This document shows, one piece after another, positions 16,205 through 24,176 of a stretch of DNA of 64,000 nt (positions are counted from its first letter, which is position 1; each line of letters opens with the position of its first letter). Position numbers and translations under genes: made by a program. This DNA comes from CAVQCX01 sp963775335. Lineage in GTDB: Bacteria > Pseudomonadota > Gammaproteobacteria > Chromatiales > Chromatiaceae. The notes below the pieces were generated by a model that worked only from the letters and a program-made list of their open reading frames with translations, did not search any database and had not been told where the DNA came from. Location: the NCBI GenBank assembly GCA_963775335.1, contig CAVZIJ010000003.1:248001-312000 (forward strand). Reading direction: 5' to 3'.

Positions 16205-18307
16205 ATGGAGCGGGTGCGGCTCAACCGACGGGAGCTGCTCAAGGTCTCCGCCGCCGTGGGCGGGGGCCTGCTGATCGGGTTTGTGCTGTCCCGGCGCGAC
16301 GGGCCAGGCTTCGGCGGGTCCGCCGACCCCACCGGCCCCGAGCCGGTGATGTCCGCGTCGACCCCCAATGCCTGGCTGCAGATCGGCAGCGATGACCGCG
16401 TCCTGATCCGAGTGGGAAGCTCCGAGATGGGCCAGGGCGTGATGACGGCGCTGCCCATGCTGGTCGCCGAGGAGCTGGACGCGGCCTGGGAGTCGGTGAG
16501 CGCCGAGCATGCCCCGGCACACCCGGCCTTCACGAATCCTCTCATGGGCACCCAGGGCACGGGAGGGAGCAGCGCGGTGCGCGGCTTCTGGAGCCTGGCG
16601 CGCAAGGTCGGCGCGGTCGGGCGGGAGCTGCTGCTACGGGCCGCCGCAGAGAGCTGGGGGGTTGACCCACACAGCTGCCATACCGAGCCCGGGCTCGTCA
16701 TACATGCCGCGAGCGGAAGGCGGCTGCCTTACGGACAGCTCGCCGCCAAGGCCGCAACCCTGCCGCTGCCCGATGAGGTCGTGCTCAAGGACCCTGCCCG
16801 GTATCGGATCATCGGCAGGCCCATACGCCGCCTGGACACCCCGGCCAAGGTGGACGGCAGCGCCATCTTCGGCACCGACGTCAAGCTGGAGGGACTGAAG
16901 ACGGTTGTCGTGGCGCGCTGCCCTGTCTTCGGTGGCACGCTGAAGCGTTTCGATCATACGGAGGCCCTCAAAGTGCCCGGCGTGCTCCGGGTCCTGCCGA
17001 TCAGCTCCGGCGTCGCCGTGGTGGCCGACGGCTTCTGGCCTGCGCTGCAGGGACGCGAGCGACTCACGATCGACTGGAGCGAAGGCCCGAATGCGCGGCT
17101 GTCCAGCGCCGAGATCAGCCGGCGCCTGGCCGAGGCGGTCGACCGAGGGAGGCCGGCGGCACGCCGCGGTGACGTCGAGGCCGCGTTGCGCGACGCGTCG
17201 CGGCGTATCGAGGCGATCTACGAGGTGCCGTACCTGGCTCACGCCACCATGGAGCCCATGAACTGCACGGCACGCATCGGCCGTGACGGATGCGATGTCT
17301 GGGTACCCACTCAAAGCCAGAGCTGGACCCAGAGCACGGCGGCCCGCATCAGCGGTCTGCCCGCCGAGCGGGTGCGCGTGCACACCACCTTCCTGGGCGG
17401 CGGGTTCGGCCGGCGGGGCGCGATCGATTTCGTCGTGGAGGCGGTGGAGCTGGCCAAGGCTACCGGCTGGCCGGTGAAGGTGATGTGGACCCGCGAGGAC
17501 GACATGCGCCACGACTTCTACCGGCCCGCCACCTACAATCGCCTGGCCGGCGCCTTGGACGAAGCGGGCTTGCCCGTCGCCTGGCGCCATCGCATCGGCG
17601 GCTCCAGCGCCCAGGGGGCCGCCAACCTGCCCTACGCCATCCCGAGCTTCGAAGTCACTAACGCGGGAGTCGACACCGGGGTGCCGACCGGTTCCTGGCG
17701 CTCCGTGGGCAGCTCCCAGAATGCCTACATCACGGAGTGCTTCTTCGACGAGCTGGCGCGCGCTGGCGGCCGGGACCCTTTCGCGCTGCGTCGTCGCCTT
17801 CTGCGCGGCCGAGCCCGCCATCTCGGCGTCTTGGAGCTGGCGGCCGTCAAGGCCGGCTGGAGCGAGACGCTGCCCCCGGGTCGGCACCGGGGCATCGCAC
17901 TGGCCGAGTCCTTCGGCAGCTTCGTCGCCGAGGTGGCGGAGGTCTCGGTGGAGCGCGGGCGTGTGCGGGTGCACAAGGTCGTTTGTGCGGTGGATTGCGG
18001 CACGGTCGTGAACCCGGACACCGTCGCGGCCCAGATGGAGGGCGGCATCGTGTTCGGCCTGACTGCAGCCCTCAAGGGCGAGATCCACATCGCCGCGGGG
18101 CGTGCCGTGGAGGGCAACTTCGACGGCTATCCCCTGCTGACGATGGCGGAGATGCCCGAGGTCGAGGTGCACATCGTGCCGAGCACGGAGCACCCGGGCG
18201 GCGTGGGCGAGCCGGGCACTCCGCCAATCGCCCCGGCTGTGGCCAACGCGGTCTTTGCCGCCACCGGGCGGCCGGTACGCCGGCTGCCGATCCGTCTGGA
18301 CGCCTGA
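16205..18307 (+). CDS. iorB: Molybdopterin-binding subunit of isoquinoline 1-oxidoreductase type
   Basis: A 700-aa protein starting MERVRLNRRELLKVSAAVGG, a Tat signal, so the holoenzyme probably acts in the periplasm. Molybdenum-cofactor motifs include SSEMGQGVMTALPMLVAEEL, GTGGSSAVRG, FLGGGFGRRG and the C-terminal GVGEPGTPPIAP, whose Glu is the base of xanthine-oxidase-family hydroxylases. The start is the ATG at 16205; the open frame extends upstream only as a shadow of the iorA gene. It lies between the FeS subunit and mocA, forming a compact operon. Confidence 0.87.
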   Translation: MERVRLNRRELLKVSAAVGGGLLIGFVLSRRDGPGFGGSADPTGPEPVMSASTPNAWLQIGSDDRVLIRVGSSEMGQGVMTALPMLVAEELDAAWESVSAEHAPAHPAFTNPLMGTQGTGGSSAVRGFWSLARKVGAVGRELLLRAAAESWGVDPHSCHTEPGLVIHAASGRRLPYGQLAAKAATLPLPDEVVLKDPARYRIIGRPIRRLDTPAKVDGSAIFGTDVKLEGLKTVVVARCPVFGGTLKRFDHTEALKVPGVLRVLPISSGVAVVADGFWPALQGRERLTIDWSEGPNARLSSAEISRRLAEAVDRGRPAARRGDVEAALRDASRRIEAIYEVPYLAHATMEPMNCTARIGRDGCDVWVPTQSQSWTQSTAARISGLPAERVRVHTTFLGGGFGRRGAIDFVVEAVELAKATGWPVKVMWTREDDMRHDFYRPATYNRLAGALDEAGLPVAWRHRIGGSSAQGAANLPYAIPSFEVTNAGVDTGVPTGSWRSVGSSQNAYITECFFDELARAGGRDPFALRRRLLRGRARHLGVLELAAVKAGWSETLPPGRHRGIALAESFGSFVAEVAEVSVERGRVRVHKVVCAVDCGTVVNPDTVAAQMEGGIVFGLTAALKGEIHIAAGRAVEGNFDGYPLLTMAEMPEVEVHIVPSTEHPGGVGEPGTPPIAPAVANAVFAATGRPVRRLPIRLDA

Positions 18308-18315
18308 GTCGCCGC

Positions 18316-18924
18316 GTGCCATCCCTCCAGCCCCAAACCGCCCGCGGCGAGATCATCGGCGTCCTGCTCGCCGCCGGTGCCTCGTCCCGGTTCGGCCGAG
18401 CCAAGCTCCTGACGCCGCTAGCGGACGGGCGACCCCTGGCCGCGGCCGCGGCCCGCACCCTGCGCGCCGTGCTGCCTGGGTGCATCGCCGTCCTGCGGCC
18501 CGAGGACGGCGCTCTCGCCGCATTGCTCGGCAGCCTCGGTCTGGGCATCCTGGTCAACCCGCGCGCCGAGGCCGGCATGGGCACCAGCCTGGCCCTTGGG
18601 GTCGAGGCCTGCCCGAACGTCGCCGGTTGGGTGATCGCGCTCGCCGATATGCCCTGTATCCAGGTAGCCACGGTGCGGCGGGTGGTCGATGCCCTCGCCG
18701 AGGGCGCGCTGCTGGCGGCCCCCCGCCATGCCGGCCGTCGGGGCCATCCCGTGGGGTTCTCGGTCCGGCTGCATGACGAGCTGGCAGCTCTAAACGGAGA
18801 TGAAGGTGCCGCGGCCGTTCTCAAGCGCTACCCTGATTCCCTGCAGTTGCTCGATGTCGACGACCCCGGCATCCATATCGACGTGGACAGCCCGGCGGAC
18901 CTGGCCTCGGGCGTCTTGATCTGA
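18316..18924 (+). CDS. mocA: Molybdenum cofactor cytidylyltransferase MocA-like
   Basis: A 202-aa nucleotidyltransferase with the N-terminal GVLLAAGASSRFGRAKLL signature, ADMPCIQ (metal-binding Asp), HAGRRGHPVGF and a final IHIDVDSPADL. MocA converts Mo-molybdopterin to the cytosine dinucleotide form required by xanthine-oxidase-family enzymes. It starts at GTG 18316, 8 bp after the iorB-like gene, and probably matures that enzyme. No strong ribosome-binding site is visible, so translation may be coupled. Confidence 0.85.
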   Translation: MPSLQPQTARGEIIGVLLAAGASSRFGRAKLLTPLADGRPLAAAAARTLRAVLPGCIAVLRPEDGALAALLGSLGLGILVNPRAEAGMGTSLALGVEACPNVAGWVIALADMPCIQVATVRRVVDALAEGALLAAPRHAGRRGHPVGFSVRLHDELAALNGDEGAAAVLKRYPDSLQLLDVDDPGIHIDVDSPADLASGVLI

Positions 18925-19060
18925 CCGACGCGCTGGCCCGTGCGCGTGACTGGCGATCAGCCTCCGCACGGCCACCCCGGTCGACCCCCGTCATGTCAGA
19001 AAAATCCTACAAGACCTCGGGATTTGTCCGATTTGCTAGCCCGGTCCCCCCGAGCAACAT

Positions 19061-19126
19061 AGACTCCGACAGGTAAGCGAGCCATGGACCGGCTTAACGA
19101 GCAGGGACTCTGACGCAAACCCTGTC
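19061..19126 (+). ncRNA. Candidate structured RNA upstream of a terminator
   Basis: GACAGG (19068-19073) can pair with CCTGTC (19121-19126), enclosing AGCC (19080-19083)/GGCT (19091-19094). CAGGG (19102-19106) can instead pair with CCCTG (19120-19124), and CCCT (19120-19123) with AGGG (19127-19130), which reaches into the terminator stem. Mutually exclusive pairings before an intrinsic terminator resemble a regulatory leader or a small RNA. No ORF follows on this strand, so an sRNA or a 3'UTR element is likelier than a cis-riboswitch. It contains GACGCAAA, but I cannot fit a known class. Confidence 0.3.
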
Positions 19127-19127
19127 A

Positions 19128-19163
19128 GGGGCGCCTTCATCGCGAAGGCGCCCCTTCTTTTCC
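19128..19163 (+). terminator. Rho-independent terminator
   Basis: GGGGCGCCTTC (19128-19138) and GAAGGCGCCCC (19144-19154) make a perfect 11-bp stem with a 5-nt loop, followed by TTCTTTTCC. It would end the iorAB-mocA transcript or the candidate RNA just upstream, and shields the convergent GGDEF gene. Confidence 0.85.
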
Positions 19164-19239
19164 TGCGGCATCAATGCAAATCTTCCCGGTCCCAGTCAGC
19201 GTCGGACGGCCGGTGCCACCGCATAAGCGATCTCTCGAC

Positions 19240-21120
19240 TTACCCAGGGGTGTAGAGCCTGAACTGATTTCGTCCCGACGCTTTGGCAACGTACATCGCG
19301 TGGTCGGCCTGCTGGATCAATACGGCCGCATCATTGGTATCCAGCGGCGCGCGTGATACGCCGATGCTCGCGGAGATAGAGACCTGACCGGCAGGGGTCA
19401 CAAGGGGGATGGAAACCGCTTTGAGCACCCGCTCCAGTACCTCCCTCACCTCGGATTCGTCATGGCAGTCCGCCAATAAGATGACAAACTCGTCTCCACC
19501 AACGCGCGTGACGGTGTCACCGGAGCGAACCGCCGCCTGAAGCCGCTTGGATACCTCGATCAGGACCTGATCGCCGGCGTGGTGACCAAGGGTATCGTTG
19601 ATCGGCTTGAACCCGTCTAGATCGAGGTAGCAGACCGCAAGACCGCTCTGGTTGCGCTCGGCCTGGCGCTGCGCCAGCCTGATTCGATCCTGGAGCAGCA
19701 GCCGGTTCGGCAACCCGGTCAGCACATCGTAGTACGCCATCTGCCTCAGCTCGGCCTCGTGCTCCTTGACGTAGCTGATGTCGTGGAATACCGCGACGTA
19801 GTGCTCCAACCGCTCTTGCTCGTCGAGAACGGCGTCGATGCTGATCCGTTCCGCGTAGACCTCCCCGTCCTTCGTTCTGTTCCAGAGCTCACCCTGCCAA
19901 TGGCCGCGCGCTTTCAGCTCTCCCCACATCTCCTCGTAGAACTTGGCGGAGTGCTGTCCAGAGCTGAACATCCTGGGGTTACGGCCGATTATTTCTTCCC
20001 TCGAATATCCGGAAATCTCGGAGCAGGCCGGGTTTGCGTCAACGATGTTCCCGTCCGGGTCCGCGATGAGGATGCCGTCTTTTGAATGGTCGAAGACAGT
20101 GGCGGCGAGGCGCAGTTTCTCCTCGACCGATCTCTGCTCGGTGATGTCCTCGGCGATGCCGTCGATGGCAACAACCTCTCCGGTCTCGTCCTTCACCGAA
20201 TGCACCGAGGCGCGGACCGTCCGTTCGCGCCCGTCCGGGTGAACGAATTCCAGATCGGTCTGAGCAGAGCCGACCTCTCCCGCAATCAGGCGAGCCAGCT
20301 GATGATTTGCTCTGTCGACTGACCCGGGCCTCCATTGGGCGAGGGAATGCCAGGGTCTGCCGATGGCTTCTTCTTTCCCGAGGCCGAAGATAGTGCGAAT
20401 ACCGCCCGTGACATAGAGCATCTCTCCGGTTCGCGCCTTGTGGCTGTAGATCACGAAGCGTTCGCCGATGTTCTCGATGAGGTGGCGGTAACGGTCTTGG
20501 CTCCTTTGCAGCTCTGTGGAGAGCATGAAGTTGTGGTGCCGGGATTCGGTGATCGTTCCGGTCGCGCGCACAGCGGAGAGAAAGAATACGCTTGTGGCGA
20601 CGGCCAGCTCTATCGAGAGAAGATCGCCTTGGATGAAAAGCCAGACGACAATGGGCAGCAACACCGTGGTAATGGCCGCCAGTGTCATCAAGCGGTGGGC
20701 AGAATAGAGCGAGATTGCCCCGCCGGACATGCCGACCAGGAAGCTGAGGACGACCACCTGATGGACCGGGGAGTCCGCCGGCATGATCACGACGCTCCCG
20801 ATTCCCCAGGTGAGGGTCGCGAGCAAGAGCGTGAGCAGATAAGGTCTTTCCCAAGCCAGTATGTCTTCGGCCCCCGGAGATGCCCGCCGGTAGAGCAGAA
20901 ACAGGGCGAGTCTCCCAAGGGCGGTAAGAGAGAGGATTGCGAGCCAGGCGATCAGGACGCCGTGGTTCCGCGCCGGCCAAAGGATTGTGGTGAGAATGGC
21001 CGCGGTGATCAGGCTGACGAAAATGGCCGGAAACGATTGGGTGAAGAGAAGGGCCAGATCCTGTGCGCGGGCAAGCGCAGCGAGTCTCGACCGGTTGCTG
21101 TCTTCCTCGATGATACTCAC
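19240..21120 (-). CDS. Membrane PAS-PAS-GGDEF diguanylate cyclase
   Basis: About 626 aa from a GTG start; an ATG at 21186 is possible, and neither has a strong ribosome-binding site. The N-terminal ~200 residues contain about six hydrophobic segments, followed by one PAS around RYRHLIENIGERFVIY, a second around FDHSKDGILIADPDGNIVDA, and a GGDEF domain with intact RVGGDEF. An RxxD motif (RSGD) five residues before GGDEF is an inhibitory I-site, so product feedback is expected. There is no EAL domain. It makes c-di-GMP in response to an unknown membrane or PAS signal; PilZ receptors occur at 34.5 and 39.6 kb. Confidence 0.88.
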   Translation of the reverse strand: MSIIEEDSNRSRLAALARAQDLALLFTQSFPAIFVSLITAAILTTILWPARNHGVLIAWLAILSLTALGRLALFLLYRRASPGAEDILAWERPYLLTLLLATLTWGIGSVVIMPADSPVHQVVVLSFLVGMSGGAISLYSAHRLMTLAAITTVLLPIVVWLFIQGDLLSIELAVATSVFFLSAVRATGTITESRHHNFMLSTELQRSQDRYRHLIENIGERFVIYSHKARTGEMLYVTGGIRTIFGLGKEEAIGRPWHSLAQWRPGSVDRANHQLARLIAGEVGSAQTDLEFVHPDGRERTVRASVHSVKDETGEVVAIDGIAEDITEQRSVEEKLRLAATVFDHSKDGILIADPDGNIVDANPACSEISGYSREEIIGRNPRMFSSGQHSAKFYEEMWGELKARGHWQGELWNRTKDGEVYAERISIDAVLDEQERLEHYVAVFHDISYVKEHEAELRQMAYYDVLTGLPNRLLLQDRIRLAQRQAERNQSGLAVCYLDLDGFKPINDTLGHHAGDQVLIEVSKRLQAAVRSGDTVTRVGGDEFVILLADCHDESEVREVLERVLKAVSIPLVTPAGQVSISASIGVSRAPLDTNDAAVLIQQADHAMYVAKASGRNQFRLYTPG

Positions 21121-21274
21121 GTGAAGATGAGCCCATCGGACTGAGAGGCCAGCCTCAGGGCATCGTCGCAATCCACGGAACGACATCGGATCATTCGGGA
21201 AACGGCTCCTGCAGGCGCGCAACGTCCCGACTTGACGTTTGTCTCCGGCTTTGGCGGCGTTATCGAGAGGGCGA

Positions 21275-22360
21275 TCATCGGCTGCAGGTGTCAGCGGTAC
21301 GGCCCGCTCTCCTATGGTAGCGGTGCTGCGGCGCGCCGGGGAAGGATGCGCGCCGGGGGCGTTGGGGCGCAATCGGGCACGTCGGGGGAAGGGGAGGGAG
21401 TCGATCTCGGGTCGCAGGAAATACGCAGAGTCTGAAGCAATACGTTTCGCCCTGGGCCGGCGCAGATCGACCGGGGTCGCCAGGCCGGCGTCTGCCGGCC
21501 GCTCCGGGTCGACCTGGTGATCCGCTTCGGCGGCAGTCGCCGAGTGTCCCGGGGCGGCAGCGCACCACGACGATGGCTGCGAAAAGCACCAGCAGGGCTG
21601 TTCGCGCCAGCTCGCTCCTGTCGGACAGGTGGAGGCCGTCACGGGTGAAATTCAGGGTCGCGTGAAACAGAATCGCACCGAACACGCTGCGCTCGTTGTG
21701 CCCATAGATCCACGTGATGATGACGGAGCCGGCAATGGCCGTCAGGACGAAGAGCCAGAAGGCCAGGGTGGCGAAGCCGAGGTCGTGGTGGTACGAGCCC
21801 GGTATGAAGAACAGCGGCAGATGCCAGAGCGCCCAGAGAAAGCCGAGCCACAGGCTTGCGGTCAGGGCGCTGCCCAGCAGCTGGAGACGATCGAGCGCGT
21901 ATCCGCGCCAGCCGGGCTCCTCCGGCAGCGGGCCGAGCAGGAACGCGAATCCGGTAGTGGCCAGCAGCAGCTGCGGGTCCTGCAGGCGCTGTGACAGCAC
22001 GCTGGTGTCGGGCAAGGGCCCGCCGGCCATCCAGTCCAGACCCACTGCAGCCGCGGTGAGCCCCGGGTAGATCAGCAGCGTCGCCAGCAGCCAGCGCGGC
22101 GATACCCGCTCCACTTCGTAGATCCGTCGATAGAAGTCGCGGCGCTCGGCCGGGGAGCCGCGCAGATACAAGAGCGCCACGGCGGCGATCAATGGTCCCG
22201 GAGTGCCGGCATAGAGCAGGGCATTCCCGACGAGCGATCCCTGCCTTGCGCCGAGCAACGCCGCCGTGATCCAGGGCGTCCAGGACCAGGCGAACGCGAG
22301 GCCGAAGAAGGCGAGCAGCGAGCCGGCGGCGGCGAGCTTCGGGTCGGCGAGCCGTGTCAT
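21275..22360 (-). CDS. CPBP-family intramembrane protease, catalytic motifs intact
   Basis: A 361-aa protein with about eight hydrophobic segments. It keeps the CPBP (Abi/Rce1-like) motifs: EEPGWRGYALDRLQ (EExxxR), FLWALWHLPLFF with the His of motif 2, and HATLNF for motif 4. The start ATG overlaps the stop of the upstream CPBP gene (ATGA), so the two are translationally coupled. The last ~90 residues are hydrophilic and GC-rich and may not be part of the fold. CPBP proteases process lipidated or membrane-anchored peptides; the two PEP-CTERM peptides upstream are possible substrates (inference). Confidence 0.8.
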   Translation of the reverse strand: MTRLADPKLAAAGSLLAFFGLAFAWSWTPWITAALLGARQGSLVGNALLYAGTPGPLIAAVALLYLRGSPAERRDFYRRIYEVERVSPRWLLATLLIYPGLTAAAVGLDWMAGGPLPDTSVLSQRLQDPQLLLATTGFAFLLGPLPEEPGWRGYALDRLQLLGSALTASLWLGFLWALWHLPLFFIPGSYHHDLGFATLAFWLFVLTAIAGSVIITWIYGHNERSVFGAILFHATLNFTRDGLHLSDRSELARTALLVLFAAIVVVRCRPGTLGDCRRSGSPGRPGAAGRRRPGDPGRSAPAQGETYCFRLCVFPATRDRLPPLPPTCPIAPQRPRRASFPGAPQHRYHRRAGRTADTCSR

Positions 22361-23124
22361 CCGGCAGGCGCCAGAAACGCCATGGGCACGAGGTTGAGGC
22401 TGAGGTGGGCCAGCACCGCTGGCCAGATGGAGCCGGTCGCGAACGTCATCGCCGCGAAGACCAGGCCGAGCGGGAGCGACGCCAGCAGCGCCAAGGGCTG
22501 GGGCGTGCCGACATGGATGAGCAGGAACAGGGTGCTCGCGGCGCAGAGCGTGAACAGACCGGCTCCTGCGGCCCCCTGAGAGGTCGGTGACCAGATCAGC
22601 CGCCGCCCGGGCAGAAGCATGACCCCGAAGATGCCGAACACCAGGAAGTGCTCGGGTGGGAGCGTCAAGAGCTCCAGGGCTTCGTACAAGGGAGTGCCCC
22701 AGGGGGCCGGGGTGGCCATCGCAAGCCACAGGCCCACCGGCAGCGTGAGCACTATGCCCGCCACTGTGGTCCGCAAGCCCAGGGCCCGCGGCATTCCCAA
22801 TCCTGCGTCTGCGGCGGAGATGCCCAGCCAGCGAAGCGCCAGCAGCGGGACGACGAGGGCGAGAAGGTAGCCCTCGGCGATCTGATAGAGCGCGAGCTGC
22901 TCCGCATGGGAGATCTGCGGCAGCACGTGCTCATGCCACCAGGAGGCGAGCAGCCGATAAGGGATGCCGTGCCAGTCGTTGAACGGCGCAGGCAGGAGCC
23001 GCCCTGCCTGACCCCAGAGACCGGTGACGTAGAGGGTGAGAAACGCACAGACCTTCAGTCGTTCGGCCCAGCCCTCGTCGTTCGGCTCCGTCGCCGGCGT
23101 GGGCCCATCGGATGCTCCCGTCAT
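22357..23124 (-). CDS. CPBP-like membrane protein lacking the EExxxR motif
   Basis: About 255 aa with seven or eight hydrophobic segments. The C-terminal half resembles CPBP proteins (FLLIHVGTPQPLALLA, then WPAVLAHLSLNLVPM). Where EExxxR is expected there is PPEHFLVFGIFGVMLLPG, with a single Glu and no EE pair, so it may be catalytically dead. It lies 70 bp downstream of a PEP-CTERM mini-gene and overlaps the intact CPBP gene. A scaffold or regulatory partner role is conceivable. The start is uncertain: a GTG at 23181 is also open. Confidence 0.65.
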   Translation of the reverse strand: MTGASDGPTPATEPNDEGWAERLKVCAFLTLYVTGLWGQAGRLLPAPFNDWHGIPYRLLASWWHEHVLPQISHAEQLALYQIAEGYLLALVVPLLALRWLGISAADAGLGMPRALGLRTTVAGIVLTLPVGLWLAMATPAPWGTPLYEALELLTLPPEHFLVFGIFGVMLLPGRRLIWSPTSQGAAGAGLFTLCAASTLFLLIHVGTPQPLALLASLPLGLVFAAMTFATGSIWPAVLAHLSLNLVPMAFLAPAG

Positions 23125-23194
23125 CGGCGCGAGGAGGGTCGGGTCCGGCTCGGACGGGATACCGCCGAATCGGCGAGGCACCGGCTCGCTGGTC

Positions 23195-23368
23195 TTACTT
23201 GCGGCGCTTGGTCAGGTAACGCAGCCCGCCGACCAGCAGTACGCCGGCCGCCAACAGGCCCGTGGTCGCTGGCTCTGGCACGCTCGGGCTGGCGGCCGAG
23301 AAAACGGCAAAGGCAGCGTCGGATGTCGCTGCCCACAACATTGCTACGATGGCTAATCTTGCGATCAC
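23195..23368 (-). CDS. Minimal PEP-CTERM peptide (57 aa)
   Basis: It starts at a GTG preceded by GAGAGGAG; the open frame upstream is non-coding. A signal peptide (IARLAIVAMLWAATSDAAFA) is followed at once by VFSAASPSVPEP and a PEP-CTERM sorting tail (PEPATTGLLAAGVLLVGG, then LRYLTKRRK). Between signal cleavage and the PEP motif only about ten residues remain, so there is no passenger domain. Its paralogue is encoded 85 bp upstream and CPBP proteins directly downstream. Exosortase would be expected to cut at PEP, releasing a very small peptide (inference). Confidence 0.8.
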   Translation of the reverse strand: MIARLAIVAMLWAATSDAAFAVFSAASPSVPEPATTGLLAAGVLLVGGLRYLTKRRK

Positions 23369-23453
23369 GACTTTCTCCTCTCGGGCAGACAACGGCCGCG
23401 GACCAGGCAACTTATGCGGGAAAGGCATTCGCCCGGCGGCGAGCTTCCCCGCC

Positions 23454-23639
23454 TCATTTGTCGCGATTCCGCTTGGTCAGGTAACGCAGGCCGCCGGCCA
23501 CCAGCACGCCGGCCGTGATCAGACCCAGGGTCGCCGGTTCGGGCACGCTCGGCGGTTGGGGAGCGATAAGGAAAACGGCGAATGCCGTCCCGCAGGTGGA
23601 AGCCCAGAGTGCTGCTATGGCAGCGAGTGTTGCGCCCAT
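23454..23639 (-). CDS. Minimal PEP-CTERM peptide (61 aa)
   Basis: The start ATG is preceded by a G-rich ribosome-binding site. The signal peptide (MGATLAAIAALWASTCGTAFA) is followed by VFLIAPQPPSVPEP and the sorting tail PEPATLGLITAGVLVAGG plus LRYLTKRNRDK. It shares the AFAVF junction, SPSV/PPSVPEP and GGLRYLTKR with the neighbouring 57-aa peptide, so the two are clear paralogues. It is the first gene of a probable four-gene unit with that peptide and two CPBP membrane proteins. Confidence 0.8.
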   Translation of the reverse strand: MGATLAAIAALWASTCGTAFAVFLIAPQPPSVPEPATLGLITAGVLVAGGLRYLTKRNRDK

Positions 23640-24097
23640 GATCGAGTCCCCCCCTTACGCAATGGCCGGTTCCCGCACCTCGGGAGAGGCTGGCGTCGGT
23701 ACCAGGCAGTTAGACAACTATAGGACACTCCTACGGCCCTTGTTCGGCAGATCCCCCGGATGATTCAATGCTGTTTGGCTTTGCGGCTGGGGCAGTGACG
23801 CCTACGAGCGCCTGTAGCCCGGATGGGGCGAAGCACAATCCGAAAGCTCAGCCGCGGCCCCGAATTCCGTTGCGCTTGATCCCGCCTCCGGGGGCCGAGA
23901 GGCGCCGCCGCTCGACATTGCGGCCTCGGCGGTGGCCCCGGGCGCCAACCACCGCGCCTGGGTCCGCGGATCGCCAGCAACGAAGGCGCTCAGCGCTCAG
24001 AGGGGCTTTCCCGCCCGAGCGTGGATCAAGGGCTCCAAGCGCTTTCCGATGTGGCCTTAAGCGACGCCATGGGGGTCGGGTTGTGCTCTCCACGTGT
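23640..24097. other. Intergenic with dispersed repeat
   Basis: No convincing gene. It holds one copy of a ~30-bp repeat found elsewhere in the window, and separates the PEP-CTERM/CPBP unit from the distal end of the integron cassette array. Confidence 0.5.
23814..23842 (+). repeat. Dispersed ~30-bp repeat, copy 1
   Basis: It begins GTAGCCCGGATGGGGCGAAG and ends CACAATCCG. Similar sequences occur in inverse orientation at 32202-32232 and 57716-57746, always between genes. It resembles REP-like intergenic repeats of GC-rich proteobacteria. Confidence 0.55.
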
Positions 24098-24173
24098 GGC
24101 GTAACCCGACCCATAAAGCATAGCGACGAAGGTGCGGCGCTTTATGGGGTCCGAGTTTACGCCCTTGTTCGGC
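24098..24173 (-). other. attC-like site (distal end of cassette array)
   Basis: Read on the minus strand: R''-type box GCCGAAC (24173-24167), arm GGCGTAAACTCGGACCCC, loop, arm TATGGGTCGG, then GTTACGCC (24105-24098). The arms pair imperfectly over about 22 bp. The stop codon of the DUF4062 gene lies 3 bp upstream, as in integron cassettes. The outer R' box is degenerate. Confidence 0.65.
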
Positions 24174-24176
24174 AAT

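Noticed and set aside
16634..18322. A 562-codon minus frame antisense to the molybdopterin subunit
   Set aside because: Antisense shadow; the + frame carries the Mo-cofactor motifs.
19061..19126. c-di-GMP-I (GEMM) riboswitch
   Set aside because: Only GACGCAAA matches; the paired helices and the GGCAAACC partner segment are not present, and no gene follows on the same strand.
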